Shown piece by piece: positions 44,057 to 52,300 of a DNA stretch of 64,000 nucleotides. The position numbers and the translations under genes are program-made. Source of the DNA: Christensenellaceae bacterium Phil1. GTDB taxonomy: Bacteria > Bacillota > Clostridia > Christensenellales > CAG-138. The DNA lies in contig MSGS01000031.1 in the NCBI GenBank assembly GCA_001940855.1, positions 150,867 to 214,866 of the forward strand, in the 5' to 3' direction. Each line of letters starts with the position of its first letter. The first letter of the stretch is position 1. The notes under the pieces are model-generated. The model was not told where the DNA came from, did not search any database, and saw only the letters and a program-made list of their open reading frames with translations.

Positions 44057-45067
44057 TTACAGCCGGATGCGCGGGTCAAGCGCAATAATGATATCCGCAA
44101 CAAGATTAAGTATTACATAGAATATTGCAGAGATAATTGCAATACCCATAATTGCCGGATAATCCAGCGTAGTAACCGATTTGCTGACGTAGCTTCCTAA
44201 TCCCGGCCAACTGAAAATTGTTTCCGTAAGGAATGTATTGGTCAGCGAATATCCCATGGACAACGCAACAACCGTTGCGGTAGCGCCCAGGGAGTTCTTC
44301 AGCGCATAACGCCAAAGCACCCTGCCTTCCCGTATACCGTAGGATTTTGCGGCGGTTATATAGTCCTCGTTTAGAATTTCAAGCAGCGCAGAGCGCGTCA
44401 TGCGCGCAACGAGTCCGATAGGATAAAGCGCAATGGTAAAGCCAGGCATAATAATATGCACAAAAGCATCTCCCAACAGACCCCATGAACCGGTCAGAAT
44501 GCAGTCGAGTATCAGCATACCCGTAACGTTTGGCACATCGTACATCAGCGATGCACTTATGCTCATGCGTCCGCCAAGCGGCAGCCAGTTGAGGAGACGG
44601 TAAAAGACTAACTGAAATACCATCGCCACCCAGAAAGTCGGCAGCGAAACCGCACCTATTGAGAAAAAGCGGGTGGTGTGATCCAGCATTTTTCCGTTTT
44701 TCTTCGCGGAATAAATTCCCATTGGGATACCCACAAACATTGCAAACAGGAAAGCTACCAGCACCAGCTCCATCGTTGCGGGGAAATAGCTTGCAAGTTC
44801 CTTAGTAATGGGTTCCTTGGTTCGCAATGAACGGCCAAGATCACCGGAAAGAAGATCCTTCAAATAGTTCACATACTGCGTTACCAACGGTTTGTCCAAC
44901 CCAAGCTCAGCAATAGCTTGCTTACGCTGTTCTTCCGTAGCGCGTTCCCCGGCCCATTTGCCGGCTACATCCGAAGGGACGACGCGCGTGATGAAGAACG
45001 TAATGGTGACTACGCCCAGCAATACAATGAGGCCGTTAAGTAATCGTTTTATAATATATTTTACCAT
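44057..45067 (-). CDS. Peptide-type ABC permease (DppB-like)
   Basis: 336 aa. N-terminal IIKRLLNGLIVLLGVVTITF, then a periplasm-facing loop, and the EAA motif (DYITAAKSYGIREGRVLWRYALKNSL). Six helices. Ten base pairs separate it from the next permease gene; 81 bp with two hairpins separate it from the binding-protein gene. Confidence 0.94.
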   Translation of the reverse strand: MVKYIIKRLLNGLIVLLGVVTITFFITRVVPSDVAGKWAGERATEEQRKQAIAELGLDKPLVTQYVNYLKDLLSGDLGRSLRTKEPITKELASYFPATMELVLVAFLFAMFVGIPMGIYSAKKNGKMLDHTTRFFSIGAVSLPTFWVAMVFQLVFYRLLNWLPLGGRMSISASLMYDVPNVTGMLILDCILTGSWGLLGDAFVHIIMPGFTIALYPIGLVARMTRSALLEILNEDYITAAKSYGIREGRVLWRYALKNSLGATATVVALSMGYSLTNTFLTETIFSWPGLGSYVSKSVTTLDYPAIMGIAIISAIFYVILNLVADIIIALDPRIRL

Positions 45068-45094
45068 ATGTTCAGCATTCTCCTTTGTTATGCA

Positions 45095-45146
45095 AAGGGA
45101 GCAGCAGCTCCCCTTGCCGGTGTGCCTTATACCTGTAAAACAGGTA
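45095..45146 (-). promoter_or_regulatory. Two stem-loops between binding-protein and permease genes
   Basis: TACCTG / CAGGTA (45130-45146) and GGGAGC / GCTCCC (45097-45112), without U-runs. Such stem-loops usually stabilise the upstream binding-protein mRNA against 3' decay or cut read-through, so more binding protein than permease is made. Confidence 0.5.
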
Positions 45147-45148
45147 AT

Positions 45149-46717
45149 TTATTTATGGGTTATATTGAAAAACAGTACAGAGTTTGGATACGCCGGGTTA
45201 TAGTAGAAGCCATCGATTTCTTTGGAAACCACACAGGTGAGTACCTGATCGTAAACGGGGATCATATATGCGCCGTCCAAAACTCCCTCCTGCACTTCCT
45301 TGTACAGCTCCTCCGCTCTGGTGCGGTCCGTTGCGGTCAGCCGCATAGCTTCTTCAATCTTTGCATCCCACTCGGGGTTTTTAATATAACTCAGGTTAAA
45401 TGCAGGGGTCTCCTGAGAGTGTACCATGCTCTGGAACCAGCTTGAAGGATCCGCATAATCCGGCCACCATATCATAATGAATATATCCTGCCTGTCCTCG
45501 GGACGCGTAGCACGTGCATGCTCAATATGGGAATCCCAGCCGCGCTCACGGATTTCCATTGTGATGCCGATTTCCTTAAGATATGTCTGCCAAAGCTGCG
45601 CAAGATCCTTGTATTCGGTGTAACCAGACTGGATGGAAAACTCAAGCTTAACAGAGCTTACATCAATACCGGATTTTTCAAGGTATTCCCTCGCCTTATC
45701 CAGGTTAAACTCGTACTGTTTGCAGTTCTCGTCATGTCCCCAAAGACCGGGCGTTACAAGACCGTGGGAAAGCTGTCCGCGATTCTCAAGCACGCCGTTG
45801 ATCACTTCTTCATACGGGAACGAATAAGCAAGCGCTTTGCGGAAATCCTCGTTGCTGCAGGGCTGCTTTTCGCTATTAAAGAATAGCAGTATGTTGTTAT
45901 AAGTATTCAGATACTTAACTTCGACCTTTTCATTTGCCTTCAGCGCGGCTATATCCGTAGTGGAGAAATTGTAGCCGACATGAGCATCGCCCGTTTCAAG
46001 AAGCTGACGGCGGGTACCGCTTTCGACGTGTTTTTTTATGACGACCATTTTATAGGAATTCTCTTTCCATTCCCGCCAATATCCGTCATACGCGGAAAGC
46101 ATTACCTGGTCGCCGGTAACAAGGCTCTTTACGGTGTACGGACCGGAGCCGCCATCATTTCCTTCTTCGCTGTTGAACCAGTCGCCATCCTTATCGCATG
46201 CATCTTCGGATATGATGTAAGCCGCGTAAGCAGCGGAAGCTATCAGGTCTATCGATGTAGACTCGGAGCAGTTGAACCTAACCACATAATCACTTACTAC
46301 TTCAACGGATTCAACATTGGTCCAAATGTATGCAGCACCCTTGCCCAGTTTGATAGTACGATCGATAGACTTTTTGACTGCATTTGCATTCATTTTTGTG
46401 CCGTCATGGAAGCTTACATCCTCACGCAGTGTGAACTCCCATACCGTACCGTCATCGTTGTGCGTCCAGGAGGTAGCAAGATATGGTTCCACCTCGCCGG
46501 TCTGATCGTTGTAGCGGGTTAGCGTTTCATATACATTTTGGAGGACGCATACGCCGTTGGAATTTTCCACACTGGGATCCAGTGTTAGGTAGGGTTCCGA
46601 TCCGCATGCATAGTATAGAATTGCATCCGTGGTAGTTTTGCCGCCGCCCTGTACACAGCCTGCAAAAAGCGAAGCCACCAGAATAACGGCAAGCATCAGT
46701 ACTAAACTTCTTTTCAT
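45149..46717 (-). CDS. Peptide-type ABC substrate-binding lipoprotein
   Basis: Family 5 solute-binding protein, 522 aa. Lipobox FAGC (Cys21) after MKRSLVLMLAVILVASL. Motifs: LQNVYETLTRYN, LATSWTHNDDGTVWEFTLREDVSF, and a long C-lobe (FNLSYIKNPEWDAKIEEAMRLT). First gene of the island operon, divergent from the MerR regulator. AGGAGG lies upstream of the ATG. Ligand unknown; a modified peptide or hydantoin-like compound is inferred from the enzymes. Confidence 0.93.
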   Translation of the reverse strand: MKRSLVLMLAVILVASLFAGCVQGGGKTTTDAILYYACGSEPYLTLDPSVENSNGVCVLQNVYETLTRYNDQTGEVEPYLATSWTHNDDGTVWEFTLREDVSFHDGTKMNANAVKKSIDRTIKLGKGAAYIWTNVESVEVVSDYVVRFNCSESTSIDLIASAAYAAYIISEDACDKDGDWFNSEEGNDGGSGPYTVKSLVTGDQVMLSAYDGYWREWKENSYKMVVIKKHVESGTRRQLLETGDAHVGYNFSTTDIAALKANEKVEVKYLNTYNNILLFFNSEKQPCSNEDFRKALAYSFPYEEVINGVLENRGQLSHGLVTPGLWGHDENCKQYEFNLDKAREYLEKSGIDVSSVKLEFSIQSGYTEYKDLAQLWQTYLKEIGITMEIRERGWDSHIEHARATRPEDRQDIFIMIWWPDYADPSSWFQSMVHSQETPAFNLSYIKNPEWDAKIEEAMRLTATDRTRAEELYKEVQEGVLDGAYMIPVYDQVLTCVVSKEIDGFYYNPAYPNSVLFFNITHK

Positions 46718-46739
46718 GGTTACCTCCTAAATAATGTTA

Positions 46740-46944
46740 TTTATTTGAGCACTGTATCGCAAGTATAAGCGATGACAGGTGTTCATTCGTTGTTCAAAGC
46801 GTTGCATTCCGCAACATTGTTTTGATCTGTTGTTTTGTTCCTACATGCAATCAAAGTTCGTAAGTGGGTATCCCATGCAGATACAGCTCGGTTCCATCTG
46901 CTTGGCAACCCTATCTTTTAACACATTCTAAAGCTTAAAGTTGC
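46740..46944. promoter_or_regulatory. Divergent control region of the island operon
   Basis: About 200 bp between the regulator promoter and the binding-protein gene. On the minus strand a TATACT box lies about 45 nt before the start codon, with no good -35 box at 17 nt, which would fit an activator-dependent promoter. An inverted repeat GTTGC-N5-GCAAC sits at 46801-46815 and could be an operator. Low certainty. Confidence 0.35.
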
Positions 46945-46973
46945 TTGAATGTCAATACCTTTTTTGATATAAT
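46945..46973 (+). promoter_or_regulatory. Promoter of the MerR-family gene
   Basis: TTGAAT (46945-46950), 17-nt spacer, TATAAT (46968-46973). Start codon 38 nt downstream. Confidence 0.75.
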
Positions 46974-47011
46974 TTATAATATACAATAAATAATACGGAG
47001 GACAGCAGAAA

Positions 47012-47776
47012 ATGTGGGATAGGGAGAAAAATAAAACGGTAAGCATTTCAACAATTTCGCAAACATTAGGCATTCCTGCATCAACGCTGCGCTATTGGGA
47101 GTCCATGGGCTTAATCTCTTTAAATCGGTGCGACAACAACTACCGCGAATATACCTATTCTTCCCTGCTGGATCTTAGCGATATATATTATCTGCGTAAG
47201 CTCGGCATTTCCGTCAAGGCCATAAAAGAATATCAAATGTTCAGCCTTGAGGACAGCAAAGCCATATATTTAAACAAGAAAACAGAGCTTGAAGCAGAGA
47301 TCAACAGTTTGCATAATACCTATACCATGCTGCGCAAAACGCTTAACTTAATGGACGAATTGGAGTATATTCGGGAGCATCCTTATAAAGAATCACGGCC
47401 GGATATATCGTTTCTGCTCAGTCACTCCAAGCTTTACGACAAGGAGGTATGGGAGAAACATTTTTCCGGACAGTATCAGTTTGCAGGAGTGCGCTTGGGT
47501 CCGCCGAATTGCGAATGGGTTTGGGGATGGGCTGCAGAATCCCGCAAGCCTGATGAGGAGCTTGCATGGACCTTTGCGGAAGGAGATCGCCACTTTGTGC
47601 AGTTTATCCTTCGCATTGACGTAAAAGACCGCAAACACACCAATTTAGACGAAGCAATAAATTACCTGAAGGCCCGCGGTTATAACATTGGTGAAATCAT
47701 AGTGCGATATATCACAATCGCTTGTGAAGGCCAAACACGCTGGGATTATTATAAGGCATGGATAGAGATTATTTAA
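47012..47776 (+). CDS. MerR-family transcriptional regulator
   Basis: 254 aa. Winged helix-turn-helix SISTISQTLGIPASTLRYWESMGLI, followed by the dimer coiled coil (about 80-115) and a ~135-residue C-terminal domain rich in Trp and Arg (CEWVWGWAAESRKPDEELAW) that probably binds the inducer; no Cys cluster for metals. Divergent from the transporter operon, so likely its local regulator, perhaps sensing the imported compound. GGAGGA lies 9 nt before the ATG. Confidence 0.88.
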   Translation: MWDREKNKTVSISTISQTLGIPASTLRYWESMGLISLNRCDNNYREYTYSSLLDLSDIYYLRKLGISVKAIKEYQMFSLEDSKAIYLNKKTELEAEINSLHNTYTMLRKTLNLMDELEYIREHPYKESRPDISFLLSHSKLYDKEVWEKHFSGQYQFAGVRLGPPNCEWVWGWAAESRKPDEELAWTFAEGDRHFVQFILRIDVKDRKHTNLDEAINYLKARGYNIGEIIVRYITIACEGQTRWDYYKAWIEII

Positions 47777-47981
47777 CTATAAATATGCTCTTACAAATCA
47801 TATCGCACCGCTTCTGCAAATCGGCTATTATGTCGTTTATGTATTCTTCGGGCAGCGTGGTTGATATATCGATTGCTGTATGCACCGCCGTAATATTGCT
47901 GAGATAATAGCTTACCGTCCCGACTAACTTCATAAGATCCTCATCGGCGGTGTTTAAGGGATATGTGTTTTTAACGTGCAT
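47769..47981 (-). CDS. Small conserved-looking protein, unknown
   Basis: 70 aa, not recognised. Helical, acidic; motif DEDLMKLVGTVSYYLSNITAVHTAIDI. GGGAG precedes the ATG by 8 nt. Its 3' end overlaps the end of the MerR-family gene by 8 bp (convergent). The minus-strand promoter in repeat B could drive it if its terminator leaks. Confidence 0.5.
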   Translation of the reverse strand: MHVKNTYPLNTADEDLMKLVGTVSYYLSNITAVHTAIDISTTLPEEYINDIIADLQKRCDMICKSIFIVK

Positions 47982-48019
47982 TTTACCGCTCCCGTTAATT
48001 GATTATAATTGATGATATG

Positions 48020-48099
48020 AAAACAAAAGGCAGAAGCTGTTACCCTTCTGCCTTTTGCCGTTGTTGTTATGTTGTTTTTTATTTACCCGTTAGGGCATG
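48020..48099 (-). ncRNA. Candidate small RNA (copy B)
   Basis: Promoter and terminator in repeat B would give an ~80-nt RNA with a CCC/GGG mini-hairpin, an A-rich middle and the 13-bp terminal hairpin. Identical layout in copy A; the two differ by at most one base in this part. Confidence 0.3.
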
Positions 48100-48308
48100 A
48101 CTTAATTATAGCACGGAAAACCGAATATGCAAGTTCAGATTTCTTTATATTACCTTATAATGCGAATTAGATGCAAACGTCAGCATTTAGCAGCATAAGC
48201 GGTGCGTCAGCTTAATCATCTTGCACCCATATCGCTGTGCACGAACTCAATTTCGGCTTATCCCTTGCTGCTCGTTTATGCCTTCTTTTTACGCTTAAAA
48301 GCAACAAA
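48020..48308. repeat. 289-bp direct repeat, copy B
   Basis: Partner of 37562-37850. Here it overlaps the intact 3' end of the cohesin anchor gene (codons for FVAFKRKKKA and stop at 48276). It contains the 13-bp perfect hairpin CAAAAGGCAGAAG / CTTCTGCCTTTTG at 48024-48057 flanked by A and T runs (works as terminator in either direction), and the minus-strand promoter TTGCAT (48132-48127), 16 nt, TATAAT (48110-48105). Confidence 0.95.
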
Positions 48309-49286
48309 GAGTGCAATGCCGGCTACAAGCAACACTACAGGCAGTATTATGCTGTCCTCATCGCCGGTAACGGGCATTTCAGCCGTAGGCGGAGTAGGCA
48401 CGTTTGAGCCGGACCAACCTGGGTAGGGGTTACCGCCATTGCCGCCCGGATTGCTCGTGGGCTTTACAGTCGGAATAGGAGCCACCGTCGGGCTGGGTGC
48501 TATGGTCGGCGTAGGCGCTACTGTCGGAGAAGGTTCCGATGTCGGAGTGGGCGCTACGGTAGGAGTAGGTTCCGATGTCGGAGTGGGCGCTACGGTAGGA
48601 GTAGGTTCCATAGTCGGAGTAGGTTCAACTGTAGGGCTGGGTTCAACCGTCGGAGTAGGATCGGTCGTAGGAGTAGGATCTACCGTAGGAGTAGGATCTA
48701 CCGTAGGAGTAGGATCTACCGTAGGAGTAGGTTCTATCGTCGGTGTAGGCTCAACCGTAGGGGTAGGTTCTACTGTTGGAGTAGGCGTGGGATCTCCACT
48801 GGCGGGGCTTACGGAAACGGATACGGAATCAGCCGATATAGCGGGGCTATCGGTACCGGGAACCATTACGCATTCCCTAAGGCCTGAGGTAAATGCAGCC
48901 TGAGATTCGTTTGTTATGTCGCTCTTGGTGGTAAAGGTCAGGGTCATTATAACGCCTGCGGGGAGAGTTTGATCAAGGTTCATATCGAACCAGTTAATCT
49001 CAAGATAGTTATCGGGCGCGGTACCTTTTATAAGGTCTGCGCTGAGGTTGCTGCTCACAGAATTGCTGCCCGTAAGTTCGAACAGGTTTCCGTTAAAGCC
49101 CACTGTGAACGTGGCTGAGGCCATATTGATTATAGCCTCCTCAAGCGTAAGCGAAACGTTTACGCTTTCGCCCGCCTTTATGGCGGCGTTATCTACGCTT
49201 GGCGTAAGGCTTTGCGCCAATGCACCGGCTGCAATGCCCAATACCAGCGCAATTGCCAGTACAACAGAAAATAGTCTTTTTTTCAC
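48276..49286 (-). CDS. Sortase-anchored cohesin-domain protein
   Basis: 336 aa. Signal peptide about 1-24; cohesin-like domain 26-162 (IKAGESVNVSLTLEE, FTVGFNGNLFELTG, LEINWFDMN, VIMTLTFTTKS); Pro-Thr hexapeptide spacer 165-278; sortase signal MPVTG at 304-308, hydrophobic helix 313-330 and KRKKKA tail. It should be linked to the cell wall and hold a dockerin partner. The gene just upstream (18 bp gap, same strand) encodes a dockerin, which makes a cognate pair likely. Start is GTG after AAAGGAG. Cellulosome scaffoldins are the known parallel, but no enzymes are seen here. Confidence 0.85.
   Translation of the reverse strand: MKKRLFSVVLAIALVLGIAAGALAQSLTPSVDNAAIKAGESVNVSLTLEEAIINMASATFTVGFNGNLFELTGSNSVSSNLSADLIKGTAPDNYLEINWFDMNLDQTLPAGVIMTLTFTTKSDITNESQAAFTSGLRECVMVPGTDSPAISADSVSVSVSPASGDPTPTPTVEPTPTVEPTPTIEPTPTVDPTPTVDPTPTVDPTPTTDPTPTVEPSPTVEPTPTMEPTPTVAPTPTSEPTPTVAPTPTSEPSPTVAPTPTIAPSPTVAPIPTVKPTSNPGGNGGNPYPGWSGSNVPTPPTAEMPVTGDEDSIILPVVLLVAGIALFVAFKRKKKA
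48456..48791 (-). repeat. 18-bp tandem repeat coding the Pro-Thr spacer
   Basis: About 18 units of 18 bp coding (T/S)V(E/D/A)PTP-type hexapeptides. Units differ by point changes; adjacent VDPTPT units are nearly identical, a sign of slippage. Array length probably varies between strains, which changes how far the cohesin reaches from the wall. Confidence 0.9.
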
Positions 49287-49304
49287 TTTATATATTCTCC
49301 TTTA

Positions 49305-52300
49305 TCAGTTGGCACTTGCGGGAAAACTGCTTATCTTTCCCTTGCAGTAAAGAATTATGTTGCCGGCATCGCTTGAGGTGACCTGTCCGTCGCCGTTTAC
49401 GTCTGCCGCAAGAAGCTGCTCAGCGGCAAGCTCAGTCTTACCCTTCAGGTAAAGTATGACTATACCCGCGTCGGTGGAAGTTACTTCGCCATCGCCGTTC
49501 ACATCGCCGTACAATAGCGGCATTACTTTGCCGCATACGCTGCACTTGGTCTTGTCATCGGTGCCGCGGATATGGTGACGGGTCTCGGTGGGGCATTCCA
49601 CATAGTAGAACCTTATAATATCACCCTTCTTGAGAATATACTGGTCAAGCCTTGCCTGAGTTGTCTCATCAAGCATGGGAGAAGAACCGTTCACGGTGAA
49701 CATCCAGCCGGACCACGGGCCGTACTTCTCATCGGCCAAGCCAAGGGTTACGCCATCAGGCGAAGTTACCGAGTTAAGGTATGAACCGTTGCCGGTATAG
49801 GTGTAGCCGCTTTCGGTTATGGCTGCAACGACGGCATCCATGCCGGTCTTGTAATCCGCGCTGTTGCAGGTGTAAGTATAGTTGAAGTCCGTAAAGGTTT
49901 TGTCTATGGCGTTGCCGTCCATGTTTACGGTAACGCTTATAGTCTCGGCATTGGGATTATCTATACCTTCGGTGCCTATGACCTTCACTACTATGCTTAT
50001 GGGCTGCTTATAGAACTTGGCAAACTGAGCATAGTCGGCATTGTCTTTGAACTTCTCGTAGTACTTTGAATACTCGCTGTAAGAAAGCACGCTGTCTATC
50101 TTAACGCTGGTATTGTACTGCGGCTTAGTCAGCAGCAGGTTTTCGTGCTTAATTACCGTATCCTTGCTGGAGCGGAAGCAGCGGTACTTTTCGGAGGCGT
50201 ACCAGCCGTCTATGCTGTCGGCCTTAACGCCAACGCCCTTGGCATCATCGGCCGTGCGGATGAATTTGTATCCGTCTCCATCGGGAACTATCTCGATGAA
50301 ACTCCACATATCGCCTGTTATGTTGTCCTTAGCGGAGTTGGCCTTCTTTATGCCGTCCCAATACACTTCCTCTGTGCAGACCTTCTTCATGAAAGCTGCC
50401 GCGGTATCAAGCTCGTTCTGGGTAAGCGGCTGCACGGTAACTTCTATGGCTGCGCTTGCGAGCACATCGGTGGCTTCGCCTTCGCCGCTCGGTCTATCCA
50501 GTATTTGTATAGTGATGGTAACGCTTTTGGCTTCACGGCCGGGCAGCGGACGATAGGCCAGCACGCGCGCTGCGTTGTATACATCGGTGGAACTGATAAC
50601 GTCCTCGTTGCTGCTGGTGATCTTTATCGGCGTATATTTGCCGTCAAAGCCCTTGTTATAAAGCTGCATACTTAGCGCACTAAGGTCCTTGGTAGTAAAG
50701 AACTGAATGTCGCTTGCAACGTTGGCCTTATCGATATTGCTGTCGTTACGCGGATTGGTAAGTGCGTCTTCGGTTTCCAGCATCTTGTTCAGCAGTTCCT
50801 GATAATCTACGTCCTTTTCAACAACGCTGCCCTTTATGGTAACGTTGTAGGTTTTGTAGAGATACAGGTCGTCCCTGCCGCTGTAAGTGAGTTTAAGCGT
50901 AAGCACTACGGCAGTATCGCTGCTTGGTATGCTTACGGTAGCTTTGTAGGGCGAGAAGTAAGGATAGCTTACTTCTGAAATGGCAATGTCCTTGCTGCTG
51001 CTCTGCCATGTTGCGGTGGCCCAAAGCTCAAGGTCGGTAGAACTGCTGTAATCAACCTTGCTCTCATCTACGCCGGCCTTAACGGGGTATTTAGGCAGTT
51101 TGGTAAGATCGTCAGCGCTTTCTATGGTTTCGGGTACAGTTATCCTGTCCGCAACGGTTTTCAGCGCGGCTTTAGCCTTGGCTTCGTCCAGACCCATGCC
51201 AAAGTTGCAGGCGGTAGTTTCCTTAGTGTAAGTCTTGTAGGTCAGGATGAAAACGGGGCGTACATAGCCTGTAGCGCTGGAGGTGGAGCCGTTTTCGTTC
51301 CATTTGTAAATCAGGGTGCCGTCGTCTGCAACGCCAACATAGTTATAGCTTGAATAGTTGTCGTTTGCACCGGCCTTTACGGAAACGGTAACATCGGTTA
51401 TGCCGGCGGCGGTCAGCTTGGCCTGTATCATGGTAAGGGCGTTGGTGTCCTTGCCATAGGTGGGAAGATAGGTGCTGCTTATAGCTTCTTCGGCTGCGGT
51501 AAACTTGGCGTCGGCTTCCTTCTCCTCTTCGCTCTTGGCTTCAGTCCAAACGGCGTAAAGGTTGAAGGTTTCGTTATCCTCACTGCCGTCTCCCCAATCA
51601 TCTTCTTCCCAATCGCGCTTTATGGTTGCGCCATCGGTATAGGCTACGGTTGAGCCATAGCTGCTGGTAGCCCAGCCGGCAAAGTCATAACCTTCGCGGC
51701 TGTAAGTGCAGCGGTTGAGCACAACGTTTTCGCCGAAAGGAGCAGCCTGGTCTGCCATGGTGCCGGTGACGGATGACTTATCGGAATACTTTATGTTGTA
51801 TTTGATTATGTACTGATATCCGCGCCACTTGGCTATGAGCGTTACCTCATCGCCCATGGTGCTGAAATCCGTATCCTTGGTAACAGCCGCGCCAAAGCGG
51901 GCGTCTCCCTCACCATCAAGTTTGATATACCAGCTTTCAAGCCGCTTATCGGTGGGCATATAGCGCTCCGCCAAGTAAGGCAGATTGGTATACACCTTGC
52001 CGGGTACTACGGTTTTGTCGTTGATGGTCTGCGTATATCCGTTGCCGTCGAAATGTACGGTTATGCCCTTTTCCCAATGGGCATACATGATAAAGCCGTT
52101 TTCGGCATCTTCGGCGGTGAACTTCTTGTTGGATGGAGTAACTTCATTGCCGCCTTCGGGGGCGTCATACCAGCCAAGGAATATCCAGCCTGTGCGCGTG
52201 GGATCAGGAAGTGAGTCCTGCTTATATTTGCCGTCATCCTGACGCACATAGTTGTAATGGGAGCCAACCATGCCTACGCGTGTGATGCTTTCAGCGCCAT

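Larger units (their letters stand above)
37851..48019. mobile_element. Accessory island between 289-bp direct repeats
   Basis: About 10.2 kb between the two repeat copies, holding a MerR regulator, one small gene and an eight-gene minus-strand operon, all self-contained. A broken deacetylase gene abuts the left side and a complete anchor-protein gene continues through the right repeat. No integrase or transposase is present, so the mechanism (recombination between repeats, or capture on a lost element) is open. Confidence 0.5.

Noticed and set aside
48456-48791. CRISPR-like periodic repeat
   Set aside because: The 18-bp period keeps one reading frame and codes a Pro-Thr stalk; there are no spacers of constant length.
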